NCBI RefSeq assembly: GCF_000718085.1
Contig: NZ_JOEC01000002.1
Span: 1,240,001 to 1,304,000, forward strand
Origin: Mycetocola saprophilus
GTDB lineage: Bacteria > Actinomycetota > Actinomycetes > Actinomycetales > Microbacteriaceae
Length of the DNA: 64,000 nucleotides
Reading direction: 5' to 3'
Under the pieces are notes generated by a model that saw only the letters and a list, made by a program, of their open reading frames with translations, searched no databases and had not been told where the DNA came from. Numbering within the stretch: position 1 is the first letter of the stretch; every line of letters starts with the position of its first letter. This document shows positions 7,604-15,214 of the stretch, one piece after another. Position numbers and translations under genes: made by a program.

Positions 7604-7743
7604 CGCGAAGGGGAGTATCCCATCACGCCGCGATCGTCATCACGATCCACCACGACGGTGGGTCCGGGCGCGGCGGCAGTTATCTAACTGCGGGAGAGAC
7701 TTTCACGGCTTTGCCCTGCTCGGGCATCATCGTGAAGGATAAA
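7604..7743 (+). promoter_or_regulatory. Manganese (yybP-ykoY) riboswitch controlling the TerC gene
   Basis: The leader shows the conserved AAGGGGAGTA loop sequence (7608-7617), a hairpin ATCGTCATCACGAT (7633-7646), and the 3' GGGAGAGACTTTC element (7692-7703), all hallmarks of the yybP-ykoY Mn2+ aptamer. P1 can form between CGCGAAGG (7604-7611) and CTTTCACG (7700-7707). The same 3' strand pairs even better with CGTGAAGG (7731-7738), which contains the ribosome binding site of the downstream ATG. This predicts a translational ON switch: Mn2+ stabilises P1 and frees the ribosome binding site. Family consensus is recalled knowledge; the competing pairing is read directly. Confidence 0.8.
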
Positions 7744-8748
7744 ATGCACCCCCAGTTACCGCTTCTCTTCGAGATCATCACGTGTGTGGTTCTCGTTCTG
7801 GTCCTCGTGGCCGATCTGCTCATCGTCACCAAGCGCCCGCACATTCCCTCGATGAAGGAATCCGCCCTGTGGGTGAGCTTCTATGTGGCCCTGGCCCTGA
7901 TCTTTGCGGTCCTGATGTACTTCCTCGCCGGACACGAGTTTGCCGGCCAGTTTGTCGCCGGTTGGCTCACCGAGTATTCGCTCTCGATCGATAACCTCTT
8001 TGTGTTTGTGATCATCATGGCCCGCTTCTCGGTGCCACGAAAGTTCCAGCAAGAGGTGCTGATGGTGGGCATCATCATCGCCCTGGTGCTGCGCGGTGTC
8101 TTCATCCTCGCCGGTGCCGCGCTGATTGAGAACTTCTCCTTCATCTTCTACCTGTTTGGTGCCTGGCTGCTCTACACCGCCTGGCAGCAGGCGTTTGGCC
8201 ACGACGGCGAGCAGGAGGATAACCGTTTCACGCTGTGGCTGAAGAAGCGGATGAAGGTTGCCGACGACTACGACGAGAACAAGCTGCGCACCACGATCAA
8301 CGGGCGTCGCTACTGGACCCCGATGATCATCGTGTTCATCTCGATCGGTACCACCGACCTGCTCTTCGCCCTGGACTCGATCCCGGCGATCTTTGGCATC
8401 ACGCAGAGCCCCTTCATCGTGTTCACCGCCAACGTGTTTGCGCTGATGGGTCTGCGTCAGCTCTACTTCCTGCTGGGCGGCCTGCTCGAGCGCCTGGAAT
8501 ACCTCAAGTACGGAATCGCCTTCATCCTGGCCTTCATCGGCGTGAAGCTGGTGCTGCACGCGATGCACGAGAACGAGCTGCCGTTCATCAACGGCGGGCA
8601 GAGCTTCGAGTGGGCCCCGGAGATTTCCACCTGGACCTCGCTTGCGGTCATCCTCGCCTCGATGGCCATCGCCACCGTGGCCAGCCTGGTGAAGTCGCGC
8701 AATAAGCCCAAGGCGGAGGTTGCCGCGGGCGACGCGGACCAGCACTAG
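7744..8748 (+). CDS. TerC/Alx-family membrane protein, probable Mn2+ exporter
   Basis: 334 aa with seven or more hydrophobic helices. It has the TerC-family pattern: SIDNLFVFVIIMARFSVP after helix 3, RRYWTPMIIVFISIGTTDLLFALDSIPAIFGITQSPFIVFTANVFALMGLRQLYFLL in the second half, with acidic residues in the membrane (SIDN, ALDS) that can bind metal. Alx/TerC proteins behind Mn2+ riboswitches export manganese, in some bacteria metallating secreted proteins. The start ATG 7744 is chosen because AAGGA at 7735-7739 is its ribosome binding site and lies in the riboswitch expression platform; a TTG at 7711 would fall inside the aptamer side. Confidence 0.88.
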   Translation: MHPQLPLLFEIITCVVLVLVLVADLLIVTKRPHIPSMKESALWVSFYVALALIFAVLMYFLAGHEFAGQFVAGWLTEYSLSIDNLFVFVIIMARFSVPRKFQQEVLMVGIIIALVLRGVFILAGAALIENFSFIFYLFGAWLLYTAWQQAFGHDGEQEDNRFTLWLKKRMKVADDYDENKLRTTINGRRYWTPMIIVFISIGTTDLLFALDSIPAIFGITQSPFIVFTANVFALMGLRQLYFLLGGLLERLEYLKYGIAFILAFIGVKLVLHAMHENELPFINGGQSFEWAPEISTWTSLAVILASMAIATVASLVKSRNKPKAEVAAGDADQH

Positions 8749-8825
8749 TCACGACACCCCGGCACGGCACCACCCTAACGAGCGGTATTCTGAGGAGATT
8801 GTTTGATTTCCGAAGAAGGGGTGCC

Positions 8826-10064
8826 GTGCCGCATCGTTCCGCCGTTCCGCGCGAAGTATGGGTGCTGGTAGCCGCCTCATTTGTGATTGCCCTGGGGTAC
8901 GGCATCGTCGCGCCCGTGCTGCCGCTCTACGCCCAGCGCTTCGGCGTGGGCAACACCGAGATCTCCGCGGTGGTGAGTGTGTTTGCCGCCATGCGGCTGA
9001 TCTTCGCCCCCGCCTCGGGCTGGCTCGTCCAGCGCTTTGGTGAGAAGCACATCTACATTTCGGGTCTGCTGATCGTGGCCATCAGCACCGGGGCCTGCGC
9101 GTTTGCGGGGGAGTACTGGCAGCTGGTGGCGCTGCGGGCGGTCGCCGGCATCGGGTCCACCATGTTCACCGTGTCGGCGATGGGCCTGCTGATTCGGATC
9201 AGCCCGGCCAGCATGCGCGCCCGCATCTCCAGCCTGTATTCGGGGAGCTTCCTGATCGGTGGCGTGGCCGGACCGATCCTCGGTGCCCTGGCCGCGCCCT
9301 TCGGGCTGCACGCCCCGTTTGTGATCTACGCCATCGCCCTGTTTGCAGCCTGCGCCGTGGTGGCGCTGGCGCTTGGCCGGGTTCAGGTTCCCGCGGGGAC
9401 CGAGCCCGGTGGAGTGGCCGGGACCGGCGTGGATGTGCGCCCCGTCCTGACCCTCGCCGCCGCCTGGGCTCGCAAACCCTACCGCGCCGCCGTGGCCGCC
9501 AACTTCGCCAACGGATGGACCGCCTTTGGGGTGCGGGTAGCCCTGGTCCCGGTGGTGATGGCCGCCTTCTTCCCCGGCACCGCATCGGCCGCAGCCCTGG
9601 CACTGACCACCTTCGCGCTGGGCAACGCGGCGATCATCCTGCCGGCCGGACGCTGGTCCGACCGCTATGGTCGCCGCCCCTTTATCATCGGTGGCATGGC
9701 CCTGGCCGGGGTCGCCACCGCGCTGTTTGGATTCGCCGACAACCTGGTGATCTCGCTGGTTCTCTGTGCGATTGCCGGCGTGGGAACCGGACTGTGCGCG
9801 CCCTCGCAGCAGGCCGTGGTGGCCGATGTGGTGGGGCGGCACCACCGGGGTGGACCGGTCCTGGCCACGTTCCAGATGGTGTCCGACCTCGGCGCGGTGA
9901 TTGGTCCGCTGGTGATCGGTGCCCTGGCCGACCTGGTGGGCTTCGGCCCGGCATTTGCCGTGACCGGGGCGCTGCTCATGGTCGGCGCGATCGTCTGGAC
10001 CTTCACCCCGAATGAGCCCGAACGCACCGAAACCGGCGCGATTGACGTGGTGCCGCGGGTCTAG
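8826..10064 (+). CDS. Major facilitator superfamily exporter (DHA-type)
   Basis: About 412 aa, 12 hydrophobic segments. It has the MFS A-like motif between helices 2 and 3 (ASGWLVQRFGEKHIYI), its repeat between helices 8 and 9 (AGRWSDRYGRRPFIIGG), and a motif C-like stretch GGVAGPILGALAAPFG in helix 5, which points to a drug:H+ antiporter. Start GTG 8826 is preferred because GAAGGG (8815-8820) precedes it; an upstream TTG at 8799 has its purine-rich motif too close. It is a single gene, convergent with the TetX-like gene; the 94-nt gap (10065-10158) shows only a short GACGACCGCTTTGCGATCGTC hairpin region. Confidence 0.85.
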   Translation: MPHRSAVPREVWVLVAASFVIALGYGIVAPVLPLYAQRFGVGNTEISAVVSVFAAMRLIFAPASGWLVQRFGEKHIYISGLLIVAISTGACAFAGEYWQLVALRAVAGIGSTMFTVSAMGLLIRISPASMRARISSLYSGSFLIGGVAGPILGALAAPFGLHAPFVIYAIALFAACAVVALALGRVQVPAGTEPGGVAGTGVDVRPVLTLAAAWARKPYRAAVAANFANGWTAFGVRVALVPVVMAAFFPGTASAAALALTTFALGNAAIILPAGRWSDRYGRRPFIIGGMALAGVATALFGFADNLVISLVLCAIAGVGTGLCAPSQQAVVADVVGRHHRGGPVLATFQMVSDLGAVIGPLVIGALADLVGFGPAFAVTGALLMVGAIVWTFTPNEPERTETGAIDVVPRV

Positions 10065-10158
10065 TTCCGGCTCGCTGTCGGGACGACCGCTTTGCGATCG
10101 TCTTCCCCGGCTGTTTTACGCCCGGGGCTTCCGAGCTCGGCCGGTCCGATCTCGGCAC

Positions 10159-11349
10159 TTACGCCCTGGCCTCGCCTACGCCGGGCTCGTCTTCGCCGGG
10201 CTCGTCCTCTCCGGCGAATCGGGTGAACATCTCGACCAGGGGGCGCGGGGAATCCGCGCTGAACATCATCTCCAGACTCTCGGCGGAATCTCCGGCGGCT
10301 TCGGCCGCGCGCGGAAACAGGGCCTGCTCATAGGCGGTCAGGGCCGCCTCGGTGTCACCCGGGTGATCGATGATTGCCTGGGCTAGCTCCGAGGCGTCGT
10401 ACATGGCGATGTTGGCGCCCTCGCCGGCAAAGGGGCTCATCACGTGCGCCGCATCGCCCAGCAGGGTCACCCCGGGGACGCGCGCCCAGCTGATGCCTAC
10501 CGGCAGGGCGTTGATCCGGCGCGGGGTGAGGGCGGTGTCAGCGTGGGCAATCAGGCCGCGCAGCGACTCATCCCAGCCCTCCAGGCGATCCAGGACCGCG
10601 GCGGTAGCGGCGGCTGCATCGTTCCAGTCGACGGTGTCGATCCAGGACTCGGGGACCTGGAATCCCACGTAGGTGTGCAGTGAGCCGTCGGTTTCGCGGT
10701 GACCGAGGATGCCGGTATTGCCGCGGAAGGACATCATCATGCCAGCGCCCATCGCCGCGGCCTCGTGCGGGTGGCGGGCATCGGCGTCGTGCAGGTCGGC
10801 CTCGATGAACGAGATGCCGGTATAGGACGGGGTTAAATCGGTGAGCAGCGGGCGCACCTTAGACCAGGCTCCATCGGCACCGATCAGAAGGTCGGTGGTG
10901 ATGATCTCGCCATCGGTGAACTCGATCGCGTGACGTCCGGGATGTCCGGGAACCTCACGCACCGAGCGAGCCTTACGTCCCCAACGGATGGTGCCCTCGG
11001 GGAGGGAATCGATCAGCAGATCACGCAGCTGGCCGCGCTCGACCTCGGGACGGTTGAGCTCGCCGTCATCCTCCTGCTCGACCAGCACGGTCGCGGTGTG
11101 ATCGAGAATGCGCATGGACTCGCCGCCCGGGTGGATGAGGCCGGTGAAGGGCTCCCAGAGGCCCGCGGCGCGGATCGCCAGCTGGCCGTTATAGATGTGG
11201 ATATCCAGCATGCCACCCTGAACACGGGCGTGACGGTCGGGTTCCAGGTCGAAGACGGCCGCCTCGATGCCGCCGAGGTGCAGGACGCGGGCGGCGGTGA
11301 GGCCGCCCAGGCCGCCGCCGAGAATAACGATGGGGAAGTGTGTGGTCAT
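10159..11349 (-). CDS. TetX-like FAD-dependent monooxygenase
   Basis: 396 aa, class A flavoprotein monooxygenase. It shows the GxGxxG FAD motif near the N-terminus (VILGGGLGGLTAARVL), QGGMLDIHIYNGQLAIRAAGL (close to the TetX segment that follows the first domain), a DG-type motif LLIGADGAWSKVR, and VTLLGDAAHVMSPFAGEGANIAMYDASEL (GD motif). Such enzymes hydroxylate aromatic or polyketide compounds, and TetX inactivates tetracyclines; substrate here is unknown. The C-terminus carries a 15-bp in-frame duplication (GEDEPGEDEP). It lies 80 nt downstream of the tetR-family gene in the same direction, so the two probably form an operon under the TetR operators. Confidence 0.85.
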   Translation of the reverse strand: MTTHFPIVILGGGLGGLTAARVLHLGGIEAAVFDLEPDRHARVQGGMLDIHIYNGQLAIRAAGLWEPFTGLIHPGGESMRILDHTATVLVEQEDDGELNRPEVERGQLRDLLIDSLPEGTIRWGRKARSVREVPGHPGRHAIEFTDGEIITTDLLIGADGAWSKVRPLLTDLTPSYTGISFIEADLHDADARHPHEAAAMGAGMMMSFRGNTGILGHRETDGSLHTYVGFQVPESWIDTVDWNDAAAATAAVLDRLEGWDESLRGLIAHADTALTPRRINALPVGISWARVPGVTLLGDAAHVMSPFAGEGANIAMYDASELAQAIIDHPGDTEAALTAYEQALFPRAAEAAGDSAESLEMMFSADSPRPLVEMFTRFAGEDEPGEDEPGVGEARA

Positions 11350-11429
11350 GAGGGTGTTCCTTTGAAATAGACGGGTGTGCGGTCGAGACTTCGGGACGGC
11401 GCGGTGCGCGTCCGGGAGGTTCGTTCGAC

Positions 11430-12116
11430 TCAGCGGGGAAGGGGGGTGGCGGTGATGCCGGCGATCAGTGCGCGAATGGCCCAGGAGGCTCGCTGGTCGG
11501 GGGTGCCCGAGAGGAGCAGCTCGGCGTGTTCGGCGACGTGCGGGACCTCGCGGGCGTCGGCCTCACGGATGGTCGTGCTAATGGAGGCCACCACATCGGG
11601 GGCGAAGGCCCCGGCATAGGCGTCCTCGGGGGCGGGAGCGCTGTGTTCGGCGGCGCTCGCGGTGGCGTGCTGCACCAGAATGTCGGCACCCCAGGCTGCC
11701 CGGTCGGCGGCGACGCCACCCTCCAGGAGCAGGCCGAGCACGCGGTCAAAAAGCTTCACCGTGTTGGGTCCCATGGGACGCAGCTGGAGTGCGGATCGAG
11801 CCAACCCGGGGTAGCTGAAGAGTAGCTGGCTGTAGGCACCGAGTAGCGCCTCCAGCCGTTCGGCCCAGGTGCCTTCGGGATCCTCGGGCAGGGTGCCGGT
11901 CAGCTCGTCGGTGACGGCCGCGTGCAGCTCCGCAGTGTTTGAAATGTAGACGTACAGGGATGCGGGCCCGGTGTCGAGGGCGTTCGCCACGCGACGCATG
12001 GTGGCCTTGGCGAGGCCCTCGGTCTGGGCGATTTGGATCGTTTCGGCGATGATCCACTCCCGCGACAGCGGGGGCTTAGCGGGGCGTTCACGGCGACTGC
12101 CAACGGATGATGTCAT
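11430..12116 (-). CDS. TetR-family repressor of the TetX-like operon
   Basis: About 228 aa from ATG 12116. The N-terminal HTH is LSREWIIAETIQIAQTEGLAKATMRRVANALDTGPASLYVYISNTAELHAAV, with the canonical TetR recognition helix and the LYxYxxNxxEL ending. The C-terminal ligand domain (ERLEALLGAYSQLLFSYPGLARSAL..GPNTVKLFDRVLGLLLEGGV) resembles the TetR_C-type subgroup. A longer frame begins upstream, but it would run through the operator; the chosen start follows the natural N-terminus. Two palindromic operators lie immediately upstream, so autoregulation with the downstream monooxygenase is expected. Confidence 0.88.
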   Translation of the reverse strand: MTSSVGSRRERPAKPPLSREWIIAETIQIAQTEGLAKATMRRVANALDTGPASLYVYISNTAELHAAVTDELTGTLPEDPEGTWAERLEALLGAYSQLLFSYPGLARSALQLRPMGPNTVKLFDRVLGLLLEGGVAADRAAWGADILVQHATASAAEHSAPAPEDAYAGAFAPDVVASISTTIREADAREVPHVAEHAELLLSGTPDQRASWAIRALIAGITATPLPR

Positions 12117-12128
12117 GCTCACACCATA

Positions 12129-12191
12129 GAACGAACACGTTCGTTCATCCAGGCGCGTGGGGTGAACTCTCAGGAACGAACATGTTCGTCG
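12129..12191. promoter_or_regulatory. Two TetR-type palindromic operators
   Basis: O1 at 12129-12146 consists of GAACGAAC and GTTCGTTC arms around an AC centre, a perfect 8-bp inverted repeat. O2 at 12174-12191 has GAACGAAC, AT, then GTTCGTCG, with six of eight arm positions conserved. The centres are 45 bp apart, about 4.3 helical turns. They sit 13 nt upstream of the tetR-family start, the normal position for autorepression, and O2 could help or loop with O1. Confidence 0.85.
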
Positions 12192-12200
12192 CACGGCGGG

Positions 12201-12242
12201 CAAAACAAAACCGCCACGGTCCGTGCTGGATCGTGGCGGTTT
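12201..12242 (-). terminator. Intrinsic terminator after the DUF5302 gene (minus strand)
   Basis: AAACCGCCACG (12208-12218) pairs perfectly with 12232-12242 (11 bp). Read on the minus strand, the hairpin is followed by TTTTGTTTTG, a good terminator tail, about 20 nt after the DUF5302 stop. It insulates the TetR promoter from the dpp/DUF5302 transcript. Confidence 0.85.
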
Positions 12243-12260
12243 GTGTGCTGGACCTGGTGC

Positions 12261-12449
12261 TTATCCGCCGGCCTTGCGGCGGAACTGGCGCTGACTCGGC
12301 GCCTTGCCCTGGGTCTGGCGCACGCTCCCGGTGGAATCGAGGTGGTCCTCGCCTCCCTGGGCACGCTGCTTTTTACGTTCGAGGGCCTCGCGGAACTTCC
12401 GCTTGGTTTCCTCGGCGCTGGCCTGGGCCGCATCATCGGTGGAACTCAT
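12261..12449 (-). CDS. DUF5302-family small protein
   Basis: 62 aa, charged and probably disordered: an N-terminal KRKFREALERKKQRAQ helix, a Gly/Ser linker and a C-terminal RQFRRKAGG tail, the usual form of the actinobacterial DUF5302 family. Function is unknown. An excellent ribosome binding site (GAAGGAGG) precedes the ATG. It begins 40 nt after the dppF stop in the same direction and ends at a strong terminator, so it may be the last gene of the dpp transcript. Confidence 0.75.
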   Translation of the reverse strand: MSSTDDAAQASAEETKRKFREALERKKQRAQGGEDHLDSTGSVRQTQGKAPSQRQFRRKAGG

Positions 12450-12488
12450 GATGTCCTCCTTCGTCGGTGACGCTTTAGTCTACCCGGA

Positions 12489-13289
12489 CTATCCTTCGGC
12501 GCGGGGCAGGCGGGGAATGGCTGCCAGCAGGGTGCGGGTGTAGGGGTGCTGTGGATTCGCCAAAACCTCGGAGGTGTGGCCCTCCTCGACGATGCGTCCG
12601 TCCTGCAGCACGGCCACGCGATCACAGAGCGCGGCAACGATGCTGAGGTCGTGGGAGACCAGAAGGAGTCCGGTCTGGTTTTCATCCGGAACCGACGCAT
12701 CCGCCCGGCCGAGGCCGCGCAGCAACTCGATGATCTGGGTGCGAACCGACATGTCGAGGGCCGACACCGGCTCGTCGGCGAGGATCAGCCGCGGGTTGGG
12801 AGCCAGGGCGCGGGCGATCGCGATCCGCTGGCGCTGCCCGCCGGAGAAGGCGTGCGGATAGCGGTCGGCGGCATCGGCGGGTAGATCCACGGCGGCCAGC
12901 AGATCGGCGACGCGGGATTTCAGGGCCTCGCGGTCGCGCTCGATCCCCAGGGAGCGCAGGGGCTCGGTGATGGTGCGTCCCACGGTGGCGCGCGGATCCA
13001 GGGCGCCGTAGGGATCCTGGAACACGTTCTGTACCGCGCTCCGGAATCCGCGCAGCCCGGCGCGATCACGAAGGTTCAGCGGCTGGCCCTGGAAGCGCAC
13101 GGCCCCGCCGGTGGGTGCATCCAGCCCGAGGAGGAGACGCAGGATGGTTGATTTTCCCGCGCCGGATTCGCCGACCAAGCCTACGCGTTCGCCGCGGCGC
13201 AGGGCCAGGGTGATGCCGTGCAGGGTGTTGGTGTCGCGACCCGGATAGCGGAAGTCCACGTTGTCCGCGGCGAGGAGGTATTCGTTCAT
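12489..13289 (-). CDS. dppF: Peptide ABC transporter ATPase, DppF/OppF type
   Basis: 266 aa with Walker A GESGAGKST, a Q loop (QNVFQDPYGALDPRATV), the signature FSGGQRQRIAIARAL, Walker B LILADEPVSALD, and an H loop (LLVSHDLSIV). FQDPYGALDPR and the C-terminal HPYTRTLLAAIPRLPRAEG belong to the oligopeptide/nickel family of ATPases. It pairs with DppD to power the DppBC channel. Its ATG overlaps the dppD stop by 4 nt. Confidence 0.9.
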   Translation of the reverse strand: MNEYLLAADNVDFRYPGRDTNTLHGITLALRRGERVGLVGESGAGKSTILRLLLGLDAPTGGAVRFQGQPLNLRDRAGLRGFRSAVQNVFQDPYGALDPRATVGRTITEPLRSLGIERDREALKSRVADLLAAVDLPADAADRYPHAFSGGQRQRIAIARALAPNPRLILADEPVSALDMSVRTQIIELLRGLGRADASVPDENQTGLLLVSHDLSIVAALCDRVAVLQDGRIVEEGHTSEVLANPQHPYTRTLLAAIPRLPRAEG

Positions 13290-14200
13290 GCCTGGTTCTC
13301 CACCGGGTTCGTGTTCGGATTGGCGTGGCCGGGCGGGTTGCCGGGAGACTGTGCGGGATCGTCGGCACGCGCGGGGTCATCGAGCGGCACCGGAGCCTTG
13401 GGCAGCGCGGACACCTCGGGCAGGTAAGCTTCGAGGCTGCGGGCGGTGTTCACCAACAGCCGGGTGTATTCGGCCTCCGGAGTCGTGAGCAATTGCCGGG
13501 TCGGGCCCTGTTCGATGCCCTCGCCCCCGCGCAGCACCAGCAGCTGTTCGGTCATCTGGGACACCACGGCAAGATCATGGCTGATCAGCAGCAGGGACAT
13601 CCCGCGCTCCCGCACGGCGCCGTCCAGCAGGTCGAGGATCTCGGCCTGCACGCTGATGTCGAGGGCCGTGGTGGGCTCATCGGCGATCAGAATGTCGGGG
13701 TTGCAGGCCAGGGCGAGGGCGATGGCCACTCGCTGGCGCTGTCCACCGGAGACCTCGTGAATGTAGGACCTGGCGATCTTCTCGGGGTTGGGCAGCGCGA
13801 CCGCCGCCAGCGCCTCGATGATCGCCCTCTGCAGGGCGTCCCCGCGCAGACCGCGGTGATGGGAGAGCGGCCAGGCGAGCTGTTCACCGATCCGCATCAG
13901 CGGATCCAGTGCGGTTAGCGGCTCCTGGAAGACCGCGGCGATTCCCGATCCGCGCACGCCATTGAGGGTGCGCGCCGAGGCACCCACCAGCTCGGTGTTG
14001 CCCAGGCGGATGCTCCCCGAGGCGCGCAGGCCGGAGGGGAGCAGGCCCAGGACGGCGAGGGCGGTGAGGCTCTTGCCCGAGCCGGACTCGCCGATGATGC
14101 CGAGGCGCTGCCCGGCGGGCAGCTCGAACGAGACATCGGACACCAGCGCGCGGTGGTCCTCGGTCTGCACCGAGAGGTTCTGTACTGAGAGTGCAGTCAC
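13286..14200 (-). CDS. dppD: Peptide ABC transporter ATPase, DppD/OppD type
   Basis: 304 aa with Walker A GESGSGKSLTAL, FQEPLTALDPLMRIGEQLAW in the Q-loop region, signature VSGGQRQRVAIALAL, Walker B ILIADEPTTALDIS, H loop LLISHDLAVVSQ, and the DppD-like ending EAEYTRLLVNTARSLE. The final 40 residues are Pro/Asp/Asn-rich and lack the usual Cys-rich oligopeptide domain ending. It overlaps dppC (14197-14200) and dppF by 4 nt, as in a tightly coupled operon. Confidence 0.9.
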   Translation of the reverse strand: MTALSVQNLSVQTEDHRALVSDVSFELPAGQRLGIIGESGSGKSLTALAVLGLLPSGLRASGSIRLGNTELVGASARTLNGVRGSGIAAVFQEPLTALDPLMRIGEQLAWPLSHHRGLRGDALQRAIIEALAAVALPNPEKIARSYIHEVSGGQRQRVAIALALACNPDILIADEPTTALDISVQAEILDLLDGAVRERGMSLLLISHDLAVVSQMTEQLLVLRGGEGIEQGPTRQLLTTPEAEYTRLLVNTARSLEAYLPEVSALPKAPVPLDDPARADDPAQSPGNPPGHANPNTNPVENQA

Positions 14201-15060
14201 TGGGCCCTCCGCAGGGTTGGGTCGAGCTTTTCACGCAGGCCATCGGCGAGCAGGTTCGCACCCACCACGGTGATCACAAGCAGGATGCCGGGCAGGATCG
14301 CGCTGAGCGGAGCCACGGTTACGGTGGCCTGAGCCTCCTGCAGCAGGCGTCCCCAGGATGCGTTCGGCGGCGGTGATCCCAGTCCCAGGTATGACAGCGA
14401 GGCCTCGGCGAGGACCGCGCCCCCAAACTGCAGGGCCGCGGGCACCACGAGGGTGGGCCAGAGGTTCGGCAGCACGTGCTCCCGGGCGATACCGAGTGTG
14501 CTGGTTCCGGCGATCCGCGCGGCGGTCACATAGTCCTGCGCGAGGATGCGCTGGGTGACCACGCGGGTGAGCCGGGCGATCACCGCGGAACCGGCGAGCC
14601 CGATCGCGATGATGGCCGAATCCAGCGAGGCACCGCGCCAGGCGACGATCAGCATCGCCAGCAGCAGGGTGGGGAAGGCGATCGCGATATCCAGCAGGCT
14701 GGTGAGGGCATCGTCCACCCAGCGGGTGGAGAATCCGGCGAGCAGACCGATCAGGATGCCGAGCACCGCGGCGATCAGGACCGAGCCGATCCCCACGGTG
14801 ATTGCCAGGCGAGCACCGATCAGCAGCTGGGTGAAGACGTCGCGGCCGAGCTTGTCGGTGCCGGCCCAGTGGGTGCCGTCGGGATCGGCCAGGCGTCCAC
14901 CGGTGGTGTCGGCCGGATCGAACGGGGTCCAGAAGATCGAGACGATTGCGGCCAGTACGATGATCCCGAGCAGGATTCCGCCCACCACGAGGTTGATCGA
15001 GCCGAGCGCACGTCGCCGCGACCCGCGGACGGTGGCCCCCTGGGTCATCACGGCGCTCAT
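14197..15060 (-). CDS. dppC: Peptide ABC transporter permease, DppC type
   Basis: 287 aa. It has the DppC layout: an N-terminal membrane helix (LGSINLVVGGILLGIIVLAAIVSIFW), a periplasmic segment with HWAGTDKLGRDVFTQLLIGARLAITVG (very characteristic), then five helices and the EAA-like loop REHVLPNLWPTLVVPAALQFGGAVLAEASLSYLGLGSPPPNASWGRLLQEA. Start ATG 15060 overlaps the stop of a repeat-derived micro-ORF (ATGA) rather than dppB itself. Confidence 0.9.
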   Translation of the reverse strand: MSAVMTQGATVRGSRRRALGSINLVVGGILLGIIVLAAIVSIFWTPFDPADTTGGRLADPDGTHWAGTDKLGRDVFTQLLIGARLAITVGIGSVLIAAVLGILIGLLAGFSTRWVDDALTSLLDIAIAFPTLLLAMLIVAWRGASLDSAIIAIGLAGSAVIARLTRVVTQRILAQDYVTAARIAGTSTLGIAREHVLPNLWPTLVVPAALQFGGAVLAEASLSYLGLGSPPPNASWGRLLQEAQATVTVAPLSAILPGILLVITVVGANLLADGLREKLDPTLRRAQ

Positions 15061-15134
15061 GCGGAGGCCTTTCGGTTGCCGGGCTGGCTGTAGATGGCAT
15101 GAGTAGGGCGGGCGTAGCCGCTCAGCGCGCTCAT
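15057..15134 (-). CDS. Repeat-derived micro-ORF 2 (25 aa) coupled to dppC
   Basis: It begins MSALSGYARPTHAIY and ends GNRKASA; its TGA (15057-15059) overlaps the dppC ATG (15058-15060). It is two codons shorter than micro-ORF 1 through an in-frame deletion, so the frame and both ATGA junctions are intact. This is the pattern expected if translational coupling between dppB and dppC is under selection. Confidence 0.4.
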   Translation of the reverse strand: MSALSGYARPTHAIYSQPGNRKASA

Positions 15135-15214
15135 GCGGAGGCCTTCACGCGGCGGTTGCCGGGCCGCCTGTGGATGGCATGAGTAGCGCGGGCGTAGCCG
15201 CTCATGGCGCTCAT
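15131..15214 (-). CDS. Repeat-derived micro-ORF 1 (27 aa) coupled to the dppB stop
   Basis: It opens at the ATG that overlaps the dppB TGA (ATGA at 15211-15214), begins MSAMSGYARATHAIH, and ends in the dppB-like tail RRVKASA. Its TGA in turn overlaps the ATG of micro-ORF 2. AAGG lies about 8 nt before the start. It may serve only to pass ribosomes along to dppC; there is no proof the peptide has a function. Confidence 0.4.
   Translation of the reverse strand: MSAMSGYARATHAIHRRPGNRRVKASA

Noticed and set aside
7711..7744. TTG at 7711 as start of the TerC-family gene
   Set aside because: It would put coding sequence over the riboswitch expression platform; ATG 7744 has the ribosome binding site.
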